Of a stretch of 64,000 nucleotides of DNA, positions 47,712 through 61,255 are shown in pieces (the stretch's first letter is position 1; each line of letters begins with the position of its first letter). The DNA lies in contig CM072161.1 of assembly GCA_036850595.1 (NCBI GenBank), positions 13,847,905 to 13,911,904 of the forward strand, written 5' to 3'. Both the position numbers and the translations under genes were made by a program. The DNA comes from Rhyacichthys aspro. Taxonomy: Eukaryota > Chordata > Actinopteri > Gobiiformes > Rhyacichthyidae. The notes below the pieces were generated by a model. The model searched no databases and was not told the DNA's origin. It saw nothing but the letters and a program-made list of their open reading frames with translations.

Positions 47712-50700
47712 GCCTGGCGAGCTTTAGCCTCTCCTCCATTCGTGACAATGCTTTATTAGTGTGGAAAAGGAGGAAGACGTCACATGGAATAGGACATGTG
47801 AGAGAATATGTAATTATTAAGGGGTGAGTGTAAATTTGCAGCTCTAAATATGGACATAAAGAGAGGCGCCGTGCACAGAGGCAGCGGGGGGCCGTCATGT
47901 GAGCTTCTACAGCCAGCGTGATGCCCTCTCCCCCGTTGCTCCTAACTGATCCGACGCGTTCACTGCCTCTGATTGACTTTTAGAAGGTCCTGCTATGTTG
48001 AACAGGGGTCAATATTCATGCGGTTCGACTGGAAAGTTAAAACCCACAAAGTGAAATAATCGTCCGGGGCAATAACAAAGACAGTTACATGTGGAAGATT
48101 GCTTCGAATAAAGGCCACACCTAGACTTTAGTACTGTCCTGTGTATTGAAAAAGCATTAAAGCAGCATTAAAGAAGGCATAAATGTTTGATAAAATAGCA
48201 TAAATGACCAGGGCGTGCTGTACATTATGAGATAATAACATTAAATTTGTATGAAGTGTGTAGTTAAATTAGGTCATGTACACACTGAAGCACTCTAGCT
48301 CTGTCTGCTATTGCTTTTCAATAAAACAGACTGTTTTGGACTCTCGCCTCATTGTGTGTCATGACAGTGCGTCTGGTTGGAGCTGTAATTTCCACACAGG
48401 GTCAAAAACAGCAACAACGCACAATAAGAGACAGCAAAAAATTGTACAACATGAGTAAATATCAGAATTGTGTTTAAAAAAACAAAAAAGCGGCTGCACT
48501 TGCCATCTGTTTGTTTACACTGCCTGCGGTGGCTGCGAATATGATGGGAACTGTATCTCCGGGCTAGACATTGTTTCAAAAGAGATAGCTCATCAAGATG
48601 ACTGACAAGCGTAGGGGTCTAGCGACATGACCGTCTGAAAGGAAGTTAGCCAAAGGGAAAGTAAACACATTGGTATGGGAAGGTATAGGTAGCGGAGTCC
48701 TCTAGCGGGGACCAAAGAACGACAACGAGACGGCAAAAGATGTCAAGAAGGCTCCTTAATTAAAAGTGACGGTGGCACAGTAAAAGTAAAAAGGCTTTAT
48801 TTTGGATTGAGAACTGAGGCGAAAACATCTTGTAAAAGGAGAATTTATGCGTTGCCGTGGTCCAGAGCGCTCTAACTTTTGTGCTGAGTTGCAGTCTCCC
48901 ACTTACGGCCTCTTGTCGTGCACTCTTCTGCAGCCATATATCAGTTGGAACCTTGCATAAATTAGCATTTGCTTTTTAGAAAATTCAGTTAAAAAGTGAT
49001 AGATTTGAATGAAAAAGCCAGCTAGTGAGTTTAAAAGTGTGCTATGAAGGCTAGAAATCTTCAAAAAATGGGAAAGCGGCCAGAGAATGTGGCATTGATC
49101 AAAAACCTTGCCCCATAAAAACGTTGGGTGAGTTTGTGTAACAGTCCAGTAAATTATTAGTTATGGCTCTTTAAATGCAAAACACGCACATGCTTTGGCC
49201 ATGGGTTTAAGCAGGACAAAATATATTCAAAAAAAAGTCATTTCTGTTGCTTTAGACACGCGCAATATCGACAACATGATGTTAATGTAATACTGCAAAT
49301 TAAGAATTGATCTCTCACTAAGTGGATATTTCCATTTGAAAGAAGCTGCAATGCCACCTTCCATTTAGGAAAAGAACATTTTCAGTAGATTTGAGTTGGT
49401 GTGAGCCTAGAACAGCAGTGAATTCTGAGATATCCTCAGCTGACTGCAAGAAAGCCTTGGAGCAAGAGTGGCTCCATTCCGCTGTGACTCACTGGAAATA
49501 AGGAAATGCATGTCAGACCCATACAGTACAATTCCAGTCCCTCAAGTGCCATCCATCATTGAAGGGCAGAACACTAGTTAGAGGGAGGTTCAGCGGCGCT
49601 CCGTCCCCATCACACGATGATGGAGAGATGACCCCTGGGGGCCCTCCATGATGCCGGCCTGAGCTGCCCGACCAGTGGAGGCTGAAGTGGATCCAGCCCC
49701 TAGCCATCAGCCCCTCCAAGATTCATGGGCCCTACCTTCACATCTGGGTGAGGCTGAGTACGACAGCAACACGATACTACCACCATTTTCTATTTCCCTC
49801 TTTATAATTATCCTCCAGTCAGGTTCCCATGGACCTGCCAGCGGACACTCCGCTACAAGGAGCCTTGCGTATAGCCACAAGCGACACCAACCTAATTAAA
49901 ACATTTTCTCTGTACGTGTCCTGTACTTTTGTGAAGTTGTTCCCTGTTCCAACACACATCCCCACCTCCAAACCTGCTGCTTCAGCACGCTGTTGGCCAG
50001 GCTCGCTAGCGTGGCAAGAGTCGGCACTGTGCTCTCCAATTTTTGCCTAAGTACAGAGAGCCATCCACTTTTGTTAGAGTAATACATGAGCACATCTACA
50101 GCTTAGGGATACTGGCTTATGCATACTGGCTTGCTCATTCATTTTACAAGCTTAGTGCTAAAACCGGACATTTCTGCAGCAGCGTGGTGTTAAAAGCACT
50201 ATTTATGGAGCCTAATGTGCGCTTATATGCATGTACTTTTCTCTTGGGCCATAATTCAAAACACTCATCTGGGTTTTCATCCGTGTTCGACATGTGTGGA
50301 TAAAACATGAGCAGTGGTAGAATTACACTGAAATAAAGACAGCAGGGAAAAGAAAAAAATACTTTAAATGCAACTTCCGCTGAATGACTTGCGCATGTCC
50401 ACTTTGCTACTGCAGTCACTTAAAAAGAACATGTTATTTATTCTACTATGTTTTTATCACCTTTGTCATTGTAAAAAAATAATAAGGGGCATCGCTAGGT
50501 ACTAACTTTTATACTCTGTCAAAAACATTATTTGTTGTATTATCAAAGTCTTTCATCCAGCTGGACAAAATGATGAAACTACAGAGAAATCACTTTTATT
50601 GTGAAAGGAGCTTAAATGAAATTAAATGCAATGGGGTAGATTCACTGGGGTAATTGGACTTCTATTCAGGCCTCCATCTTGATTTCACGAGTGGCTGCAA

Positions 50701-53700
50701 TCTCAGCCACACAATAATATGTCAGCTCAGTCTAAAAGACAATAAGCCAGTTCCATAGTTTGCTTGAGTTAATGGTGTGAACTCTGATATGGGGTCCTTT
50801 TCTCTCCTTTGAACAGCTCGGTGCAAAGGTCTGACCTGTCTGCAGTAATTTGACAAACATTGTGAAGTGCAGTACAAGAGGGGAGGTCGCATTGTTAGTG
50901 GCCACACGAGCATAAGTGCATTTTTAGTTTCAAATTGGGCAAAAGAAATCTGGACACAATCAAAAGTGTAATGCACTGACATTTTGGATTCAGCCGCACT
51001 GTGCCAGAAAGCCATTAGAAAGATGCCCGCAGTAAAGCATTGTTCACAGTGTCAAAGCCTAATCCAGGTTAGAGGCTTTAATTCTGCTCCACTTAGGCTC
51101 TTCCACTGACCTATTTGCTTTGAAATAAAATTACAAACAATTGGGGGTAACAACAGCAGCAGCTGATGTGAGCCAAGCATAATGTGTGTGCAACAAAGCA
51201 CTCGGGATTATGGGTATATTACTCATGACAACTTGCCCCAGGGGACCACTTGTAAGGACTTTTTCCACAGCAGCTTCCAAAAAACTGCCACTTCTCAGAC
51301 CTGTCCTTTTCCAGGTGGTGGCCTGTCCGGTGGGAGCTGCCATAGGCCACTGTGCTGCTACGAGCTGGCACGCACAAGTCGTAGAATCTCTATAGAATCC
51401 ACAAGCAGATAAACCAGGATTTTAAGACATTATTTTTTAATCAGAATGACCATGAATTCATTGGATAAACATAAACAGACCCAGGGCTTCAGCAAATCTA
51501 TAATGTACAAGGATAAGACATACTGGACCAGATATACTTAGCTGCACAATTTAGCCCGAGGTGCTAATTAGTGATCACATGGCGGTTAGCAACATATTTA
51601 CTAAAACTGAACAGAGTTTGGGGCTGAAAGTATGGCTAGCTCATTTGAAAACCACGCTCTCTTTAAATATAAATCAGAGTGTGTTAAAGAAGAGTTTCAG
51701 GAGAACAAAACAAAATAATGTGACTGAGAAACAGGCCACACGTAGCATCTGCAGTGATGGCTTCTCTGAGCCTGGGCAGTGTATAAACATTAGAACCTCA
51801 CATAAGGAAATAAAAAGTATAATGACCTAAATGTGGGAGTTCGTGCTAAACAGCTCTGCAGCCCTTTCATCAAAAGGGTTTTGCAATGACTCACGGCCTT
51901 AGTAAATCTGTCCTAAAGCCAGTCATTCTGAATCAGTCTGAATGACATTATTCACTTGGTATTATTATTATGGAATTAGTAAACTGTAATTTACCATACC
52001 AGAATATGAGATATCATTGCAAGATTATATTATATCAGCTGTTTTACACAGCATGAGCATTATGTAAAAATGATTAACTCTTATAATGGTGTTGTAAATA
52101 TTAACACCTATTTTAATCAAGATATAAAATAGACATATGAAACTAAAGATCCTGACAAGCTAATTGTCAATAAAGACATCTTATTTAAGTTTTTTTTAAT
52201 AGTATAGATATCTAAACATGTATAGGCAGCCAAGACAAATGCAGGGTGAAGGCAACCTATGTAGCCTTTGATGCTAACAGCCGATGAGTACTGATAAATT
52301 ACACTAGGCATTCATGGGGCGCAGAGAAAAAACAAATGACAACTGTCTGTCTGTTGTCATGTCTAATCATTTAAGCTTCAAAAAATAGAGAAAAAAAAAC
52401 AAAAACCAAAAAAACATTAACTTACAAAATCTGTTTGTGAAACTGAAAATTGTCTCCACCTGGGGTAACATGACCTTTCAGACACAATTATGTTATTTGT
52501 CTCACTCTTGTGTAACATAAAAGTCTACAGATGGATTTCCAGACAACTGAAAGAGGGTCCAAAAAAAAGAAAAGAAATCAGAATAATAAGTGTAAAAAAA
52601 CAACCTTGTTTTTCCTGTTTTTGAATGAGAGTCAATAGGAGTCTGGGATGATTCAGTTTTTCTGTCTTATTTTGATTTTTAGTCAGTGGAAGGCAGTGGT
52701 AAGACCATCAAGCCCCATTAACTACATGTTCCACACCTTTCTCTGTACATCATTCTCACTCATTTACATCAATAAGAATATTTAAATTGACACATCAAAG
52801 AAATATGCAAAGGAACCCACCGTTTTAAAACAGTAATTGCTAAAACTGTGGTCCTCTGTGTGATACCGATATGGCAACCAATGAAGGCAAGCTAAAAACC
52901 CTGACCGTAGTTTTAAAAGAACAAATATACAACACTGCATGCATCTTCTGAGAGATCTAAAGCAGGGAAATCAGACAGCATAACTAAAGAAGCTCATTAT
53001 CATGCAAATGCCATTTATTCCACTTTATCTCACCCTTCTCAATAGCCCATATGGCAGCGAGGCCGAACAGAGGAAGACACGGGGAGACCTCACGCTGGGC
53101 AGCCGGCCATGTAAAAAATTCCTCCATCTGTGGTCAATGGACTTTCTGCGCGTGTGCTCTCACCCTGTACCTGTCTCCAATCCACCAGTGTCTTATTGGT
53201 GCTAGCCCTCATATCACAGCCAAGACGCCTCACTGCCGATCCCCGCAAGAGTGATTATTGGCTGGGTTGGACCGGACATGGCGGGATTGCCGGTCAAACT
53301 TAGATCACAAAGGCCTTATGGAGGTCCTCAGAGACTTGTGAGTGGGTTACTAAAGGTCGGGCAGCTTAAATAACAGGAGGGCGGTTTGTGACTCGAGGTT
53401 TTTAAATGGGATCACCGCTTTAAACATTAAATAATGTTAATCCAGAAACAAAACTGAAGAAAGAGTTTGCTCTGCTACAAACACAAACTCAAGCAGCTTG
53501 AATAACAGCCACAGTCAGGCTAAAGATGACCATTAATCACTAGAGAAAGGTTGTCATATTATGTAAGCAATAGCTTGGTTTAGCAAATTAGCTGAAAATA
53601 GACACATTTGTGTAGTGTCTGTGTGACACACCATCTATTTGTTGATCTATGAAAATTAGCCATGTGCTTTAATTTAACAGAGCACAGTACATTCACTTTT

Positions 53701-56700
53701 TATGAGGGAAATGTACATTTTCTCTGTGTTTGCATCAAAAATAATAAAAACCACCAACTTTTTATCCAGTATTATAGCATTGCTTTCAGCCCCAAAATAT
53801 ATACTCTTGTAATCATTTTGATGGTTCTTAGACATGAGATGGGTAGAATCATGCCTATCTCACTGACACAGTACCCTCAGCTGGACAGAAACCTTCTGTA
53901 TATTTTATATAATTCCTGTCACCGGGGCGCACAGACATTACGTGACTGACACACTCTTTATGGCTCAAATACATATAATATATAAGCCAATACACTGGAC
54001 CCTAGCAGAGTCTTATTAGTACAAAATACACTAAAACTACCTACCGTTTCAGAGGACACGTTTTTTCAAACACAAATCCCATCCGTAACATTACGCCACT
54101 GTCATAACAACGCAGAGAGTCTGTAGAGGGGTCTGTGCCCTCTGTTGGCTAAAGGTTACACAAGGTGGGTTTAAAGTAAAAAAATAAAACTTGAATAGTA
54201 TTTGCCTCTCTTGTTTAAATAACAGGGGACTGTCTGAAGAGATAACTGTGCTCATGAAGCAGTGTACAGCTGTGTACAAGCAAATTGTTCTGTCAGGGAA
54301 AAAGCACATTTTAAACAATGTACTTGTTGTGAGTACTATAGTGTGGATCACCGCAATCAGCTGCTTCTGCAAAAGTGGCTCCTTCTGCCATAGAACACAC
54401 AACAGTATTCAAAATAATGGTTGTTTCACAGTAAAGCATTACACTGGAAAAAAAGCTCCATGTAGCATTCATTTAAACAAATATTAATTTGCTCAGTGAA
54501 GACTGCGTTTTCTGTGCTCCTCTTTCTTTGACACAGCAGAACACCAGATTATCCCCCCGCTGAGTTGGTAGACTAAGATACAAACTAGCAAATATTAAGA
54601 CGTTTACTTGCTTTGACCACTCATCAGAAAATGAGCATTGTTCAGAATCTGGTCTGGACAGATGGGACACAGAGAACTCAATCCACAGCTCTCCTTTGAT
54701 TTCATCCTGGATGACAAATCAGGCATCATGACGGCAACCAGACACACACGATAAGCACTTTTCATGGTGTCTGAAGCCATCAATTTAAAGAGAATTACAG
54801 AGCTCAGTGATTATGATGAGAGTCGATTAAGGTAAAATAGCGCTGTAGTCAAAATGATTTAGAGACGGGGGGTTTGTGATGCAACGCCTCACGATGCAAA
54901 CAAATGCCTACATGCAGGTGCGCGTCAGTACACCCATGCATCCAAAGGGATAAATATTCCAGATGAAATTAGCAAACAGTTAAGCAATGCGCGCTCTACA
55001 CTCATGAACATTAGAGTGGAGAGTGCACATGGGAAATCTGAAATGAGTGCTCTCTAACACGGCCTGCAGATAAGAATGAGGGAAAAAAATGGAGGCAGCA
55101 GCTGCTCAGGCATAAGGAAAAAACCCAGCTCACAAATTAATTGCTGTTGATCACAAAAAAACTCACATAGAGGAACTTGTCTCACTGTCTTTCCTCAATA
55201 TTTCAAACCCAAATCCTTGTATAACGCGTAAATAAGATAATCGTGAGTCATTCCAGTCTGCCAGACGAAGAAATCAAGGTCAAAATGTTGCACTCTAAAA
55301 GATCCCTAAGAAAAGACAAGACATTCACACATATTACAAGGTCTAAGCCTCTATCAAAATCTTCAAAGTAGAATGACACAGAGTACATGGCCTGCGATAC
55401 CAGAAAACTCATTTTCTAAGTCCCACTTAGAGAAATCAATGTTGTCGTATCCAAATGACCATTTATTATTAGGAGATTAAATGTCACCAAGTAGGTCAGC
55501 CCCCTTTGAGGCTGACCAAATGTTAGTCGATGAGAGGGCGGCGTCTCTAAATCACTATTTAAGTCAGACGATTATTAATTAAATGCAGGACGGGGTTTAT
55601 ATGTGAGAGAACCTTATTTAACCTCAAACCTCAGCAACATCTTTAATGTGTTTGGAAAACGAGCTTAAGCACACACATTAAAGATGAATGAATAAGTTCT
55701 GATATGTTTAAAAATATAGACAGGCACAAACGCTTACTGAGATAAATATGGACTTGGCTTGTGGTAACGTTTTGAGGCCAATTATCCAGATTTTTATGGA
55801 AGTACACAAACCATAATGAAGTAATGTCAACGTTTTATGTACTTTTTTGGAGGAAACCTCATACACTTATAAAAAAGAGAAAAAAAAAAGTATTTCTAGA
55901 AGGGAAGCTAAATTACCTTGATAAACAACATGCTCCTTTGTTTCGCTGTGCTTATTATCGCCAGTTATTCTTAAGTAAGCCCAGAGTTACCAATTTCACA
56001 GTACTGATCACTTAATTCTCCGCTTATTTTTCTCAAAAAAATCCATAATTCTAATTATGCCATAAGTGCTTGATGACTAATCAGCTAATGGACGCAACGA
56101 AGACAAGCACATAACAGCACAATACAGTATAGTTCTGGCACAGGTTGTAAAGCCGATCTAAAGATGAAAGACAGAAAGAAAACATGAAGCGTTGGACGTG
56201 AACAGCTCTCTACCGCAGCCACGTGCACACTTTCCCAATGTATATCCCCCGCTGTCAAAGTTCAACTTGTATAACAAAAACACATCCGTGTCGATATTTC
56301 AGGGGCCCACAGATGCAACGGCTGACAGGCTAGGCTCCGTATATTGCGTTTCATGCGACTTAAATGGAGTGACACGCCGCGCTCACCTCCCCATTTTTTG
56401 CCTGTCACTCATCTCTACCGCAATGAATAAAGCTTAGCACCAAGTATAACCTGTCACTCTGTCACTCAAGAGCTTATAAAAGGCATCGCGTCACCATTCA
56501 GGTGGAGCTGGGGAGGGATTCCTCTGTCTCTTTTGATTTTCCTGCCATTTTATGTTGGCTTTCTTATCTCCCTGAAGTGGGAATCACATTTTAATTAGGT
56601 CTATCCTTGGTTAGCGCTCTGGCGTCACATCTCCTCGTCCCGCGTGCTCGTCCGGTGGGCTTTGCTTCGCTGTCAGAGGCTCTTAGTCCCCGCACCCTGT

Positions 56701-58797
56701 CATAATCTAACGTCTCCCCCATCTTGTGCCATCTTTTCATTCTTTAACTGCTCCATCTTCGTTTGCAATCTTGCTCGCCTGCTGCTGACAACAAAGAGCG
56801 CCCTGTCTGACAAAAACCTGTGTTCTGCAGATGGAAAAGAACACAATAAACAGCATCAACAATAGGAAAGAAATGAGAGAAAATGCATTTATTATAAAGT
56901 GAGAGTGCAGAACGCTCATGGAAATAGACAACTGTTGCCTGCTGGGGTATAAACAGCCTGCTTGTTCATATACAGGGTGACTAAATCCATCTATTAAATG
57001 GGATATTAGTAATTTCAGATCTCTCAAGAGCCGCAGGGAACTGAAGGCAATAGAAAACTCATCGACTCCTACATTGCCACCACATTCAGTGTTCTCAAAT
57101 TATAGCAACCCTTACTGACATGCACAAACAAACACAACTCTCGTAAAACAACTGCACAAGCTTCTTAATTGGACAAACCTTTTAAAAAAAATGCACCGCA
57201 GAATTATAAACTAGAACTTTTTGTCACAGAGTTTAGGCGCGGCACTGACATATTCTAGCCTCTGATCCTGCAACGTACTGCGACTGGGAGCAATTGTTTT
57301 CCCATTTTCAAAAGCTGCAAATGTTTGAGCAGTTACTAAAAAGGTGCATGTTCTCAGTCAGTACAAAATATTAATCAGTGCGTGATGAAGACAGAATATT
57401 TACTGCTAAATACAAAGCTTTCAAGTCTCTGCAAACTAGGGAAACTCAAAAATATTCCTAATTTACATCCAAAGTGCTGCACTCAGCTTTCAGTTGATGC
57501 CTTATTTGGAATGATTTTTAGTGAGTTTTGTCATTAGATTGTCATCAGATTGTCACTATGACATTTATACGTCTGCTTGACTGTTTTAGTTCTGTCGCAT
57601 TGTCTTTGGTCATTGCTCAGATGCCACCTACATTATTTCATCCTTATGTTAAATAATCACTGATCATCTGAAATGAAATATAGTCCTTCAAATACAATGG
57701 AGAGAGTTCAGGGTCACATGACTGACTGTCAGCAGAATACAGAGTCTTTGCAGATCGTGGTTGTAAAAGTGTAGCTAGTTTCCATTTAAACAATGGAGCT
57801 TCTGGCCTTCACTAGCCCCACAGCTGCTACCTTTAGAAGATTCAGAGAATGCCTTTAAAACATGATGTTGAGCATTTGGTGTAAAAGTACTATGTCATCT
57901 GTTACTCTCAATTACTATCTTTAGTAAAATATTACAGAATATTAATTCTCTGCTAAAACACCATTAGACAAACACGGTAATTGTGGGGACAAAGACTTAT
58001 TATTCTAAACAAAATGCAAAAACCTAACCATCCAAATCCATTTATATATTATGAGGTGCAAATAAGTGAATTACTAACAAGAAGTATAACCTCATCTAAA
58101 TGTACCACACAGAGAAGATGCGAACACATTTAAGGAAACAGCTTAATCATAATATTAAAAGGATGTTCAGTGAATTATCACCGTGTAAAAGTGTCTAATC
58201 CAGAGGGTGGTGGTTTGAAAGTACTATAATAACCAGAAACGCAGCATGTGAATCACTTATCGTAGTTTGCTACAAGACAGGTAATGGATTAGGTTTGGCA
58301 GCTTATAGCAGCAAAACTGCTATTATGATCCACAGTTCGCCGAATGGGACTTCCAGCTTTGGCTCTTTTTATATAGACCTATGCTGAGACCACCTCTGTG
58401 GATTGATTACTGTGCCTTGGAAATATGGCTCCTGCACAGCCAAGCTTACAGTTTACCTTGGGTCCAAACGCAGCGAGAGGAAATGCTCCAAGTAAACACA
58501 GCCTTGTCTGCACAGATGTCATGGTTCAGATTTATTTAGAGGGCAAATGCTTCATTAGTTGGGCTTTTTAATTAGCACACTTGTGAGGGAGAGTCATTAA
58601 GGATGTCTGACAGAGGACCTGCTGATGAGGAGGATGGAAACACTGCTAACTTCGGCCCTAATGCCACACACCAGCGCACATGCCTACACGAGCCCAGATC
58701 TGCTTAAAACCCAATAACAGTTCATGCGGTCATCGATGAACACAGCACAAAGACATCACGCGCAGCTACAACATTTCCACTCTGAAAAAAGTGCCAC

Positions 58798-58803
58798 CAC
58801 ACA

Positions 58804-58868
<65 letters not shown>
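58798..58868. repeat. (CA)n microsatellite, 71 bp; (UG)n in the protocadherin pre-mRNA
   Basis: About 35 CA units with one C-to-T interruption at 58810. On the transcribed (minus) strand it is (UG)n and begins at intron position +50 after the donor of the 58918-59137 exon. Confidence 0.97.
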
Positions 58869-58870
<2 letters not shown>

Positions 58871-58917
58871 CTCCAGTCATTAACATTCAAATACATGCAG
58901 TGGGATTGTCACTGTAC

Positions 58918-59137
58918 CGTTTTCAGGGTGTTCGGTCTCTCCAATGCTTCCGTCTGGAGTGGTCCTCTCGTAGTGATCCTCGGGCAGGGTCAGGGGTCCA
59001 ATGCGAGGGCCCGAAGACGACTTACTGCTGGGAGTCTCCGATTCTTCCAGGCCGCTGTCATAGTAGCTGTGCTGTGAGGCGTCCTGCAGGTCTTGAACGG
59101 GGTTGGTGGTGGAGAAGGTCACTCGTCGATGGGGATG
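58918..59137 (-). CDS. pcdh7: delta-1 protocadherin, internal cytoplasmic exon (pcdh7-like, CM3/RRVTF)
   Basis: Internal exon of 220 nt coding 73 residues plus one base of the next codon. The peptide starts HPHRRVTFSTTNPVQD, continues through SQHSYYDSGLEESETPSSKS and a GPRIGPL...EDHYERTTPDGSIGE segment, and ends EHPEN. RRVTF (residues 4-8) is the CM3 motif of delta-1 protocadherins, known in that family as a protein phosphatase 1 docking site on the cytoplasmic tail of these homophilic adhesion molecules. On the minus strand the acceptor is strong: a T-rich tract ending TATTTTTCAG just before 59137. The donor is G|GTACAG at 58918/58917, weak because position +5 is not G. The entry phase is 0 if the exon starts at CAT; the exit phase is 1. 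There is no start codon; the extracellular cadherin and transmembrane exon should lie beyond 64000. I prefer pcdh7 over pcdh1 from the STTNPVQDLQD and GPRIGPL wording as I remember it and from the large introns; pcdh1 is the alternative. Confidence 0.9.
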
Positions 59138-60200
59138 CTGAAAAATACAGACAGACAACCACTGAGCCCCCTCGGAAGCACAGAAACTTTTTGTCGTTTT
59201 TTTGTGTGTGTCAGAACTCTACACAATGGACGTTTCATCCGTCTGAATTTCAGGCTGGCCTTTGAAAGTTCGTTCTTCAAAAGTCAGAAAATAGTATTAA
59301 ATATTAAGCAGTCTTAAATATTAAATAGTCCTTTGCACTATTATTATTCTGGGGCTTATATAAGGTGGGAATGGTATATGAATGAAGTAGTGACTCCAAT
59401 AGGATGTGGAGAGCAAATTAGAAACACAAGAATAAATTAAAAATGAAAATATAGCTCCAACAAAACTCACACACACTTGGATCATTTTCACATAGGGCAT
59501 TTGTTTAAATGCTAAGAGTGCATGTAAGAATGATTACAATGCAAGCAGTTTATAATGAAATAAAGTCTGCTTTTTATGCCCTAAAACAAGCTCGGGTATG
59601 TATTCTTGCAAGTGCACAAACTTTCCCAGTGTATTTGCAAGTGTCCTGACACATTATGATTCAAACCTGGGGATCTTATCAAAGATGGTAAACTTGCTCG
59701 GTGTGCAGATTCCTGTTATCTGCATTATTTGTCCACTTTTTCAAGAACCCCAGTGGGATGTGGCATTTGTACCAAGAAAGACAAACAAGCTGGAAGTGCC
59801 ATGGGCCTACTGTTGCTTTCACAACTGTGTTTTCAACAAATCTAAAATAGTAGACCAACGGAATATGATGTGTGACATATAAATGAAACACTGTTGCTGG
59901 AAAAGTCATAAGATTGAGTTTATAGAGGTAGAGTTGATTTTATTTTGGGGAAAAGCTAGATGTTAGCATTTGCCACAGTCAATTTAGCAAGTAGCTACTG
60001 ATGCTAATAGCAAATAACACTATTTTCAATAACATACCAATATTTAAAAAACATTCCTTTTTAGAGAAGCATTTGATATTGTCTAATTTTAGTCTGTCAC
60101 TTATTGTTTTTAGTATTTGTTTTCTCTGAATGATTGTAATATTTTAATTTGTGAATTTGTTTCATTGTTGTTATTTGCTGTTAATGCAGATTTTATTCTT

Positions 60201-60270
60201 ACACTGTAAAGCCCTTTGTAACATTAGTTAAAAAAGTGCTTTATTAATAAAGTTTATTATCATTATTTCA
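60201..60270 (+). mobile_element. 3' tail of an L2-type retroposon
   Basis: ACTGTAAAGCCCTTTGTAAC, then AAAAAAGTGCTTTATTAATAAAGTTTATTAT and CATTATTT, matches the recurrent tail of fish L2-clade LINEs and their SINEs (TGTAAAGC.CTTTG... AAAAGTGCTATATAAATAAAGTTTATTATTATT). Only the tail is recognisable; the T-rich 60 to 100 bp before it may belong to the same copy. Confidence 0.55.
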
Positions 60271-61235
60271 CTTTTTATCATCAGAAACAAATCATCCGCA
60301 AACTTTAATCAAGGTCACAGAATTAATATGTCTTAAGTTTATTCATTCTTTTGATTTACACAGAAGCTAATAAGCTTTAGCACTAATTGGGCTAAAAAGA
60401 GGTAACCTAGCTGTACCAACAAAACAACGCCAGAAACTATCTTGTGATTTATCTTATACTTGTTTGTGTAACAGAACAGTAATGTACAAAAAGGAAAGTA
60501 TAAAAGGTAAATAAAGACAGTAACAACAAATTCTCACTATTTTGCGATTAAATGGATGTAAAAAGAAGTTGTTGTTGCTATAGTGTCTCGAATCTGCCAC
60601 TGTCAAATGGTTTCTGATGACAACGACTGGTACGCTAATCAGCTGCCCCAGTGTGCTACTTCCCAATCTCCATATTTTAATATTTTCTCTTTCTCACTGC
60701 TTTTGATGTTAAACTGTGCAGAATGCTACACATTTTTTTTTTGCAATTTAACTGGGAATGGATCTTTAGAAGAGCCAAATAAAGCTAACTAAAGAGACAA
60801 AACTGAGGGCTGGGAACATAGTTTGTGACAGTCCCCATTTGCCTGCATTAGAACGCATTATTAAACCCCCGCTCGGGCCGTTACATAAAAATCTGATGAA
60901 TGGCCGAGAAAATTGATGAATCAAGGAATGTACGAGGGTGATGAAATCCAGAATTTGATAGTAAAGAGAGGAGTAGGGGCAGCATGTAATAAATCATTCA
61001 AGATCGCACCCTTTATCAAATTGAATGTCTTGTAAATACAGTTAGGAGACCATTAAATTTCCTCTCGCAAAGATCGGTTTACTAATGGCTACTTACCACC
61101 CATCCACAACAGAAAGATGACACCTAGCAAGTGCACTGGCAAATGCAATCGTGGCCTGGCTCGCCCCATCACCCCCTCACCCCCTCTCCTCTGCCTCCAC
61201 ACCTCTCGTAAAAGTCAGGAAAGCACTGAGACAGC

Positions 61236-61255
61236 AAAAAAAAAAAAAAAAAAAA
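61236..61255. repeat. poly-A run, 20 bp
   Basis: Twenty A residues in the upstream intron, T-rich on the transcribed strand. Confidence 0.9.

Larger units (their letters stand above)
38913..58917 (-). other. pcdh7: intron of the protocadherin gene (20,005 bp, phase 1)
   Basis: Bounded on the minus strand by GTACAGTGA at 58917 and a CCCGCAG acceptor at 38913. Phase 1 agrees on both sides. Apart from the repeats listed separately, no exon of a second gene is recognisable. Several long open frames occur in GC-balanced blocks (40384-40920 plus strand, 178 codons; 42686-43261 minus strand, 191 codons; 44672-45112 plus strand), but none shows a known domain or splice context. Balanced, non-repetitive stretches around 40360-40920, 41460-41800, 44560-45110, 45450-46140, 47030-47280 and 50640-51060 could hold conserved non-coding elements; nothing in the single sequence proves it. 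Confidence 0.88.

Noticed and set aside
49510..49900. GC-balanced stretch with overlapping short frames as an alternative protocadherin exon
   Set aside because: The translations (for example a Gly/His/Pro-rich minus frame) do not resemble any delta-protocadherin tail, and the flanking exons already join perfectly in phase without it.
58724..59077. 117-codon plus-strand frame with a long Thr-His repeat
   Set aside because: The repeat is the (CA)n microsatellite read as codons, and the remainder is antisense to the protocadherin exon.
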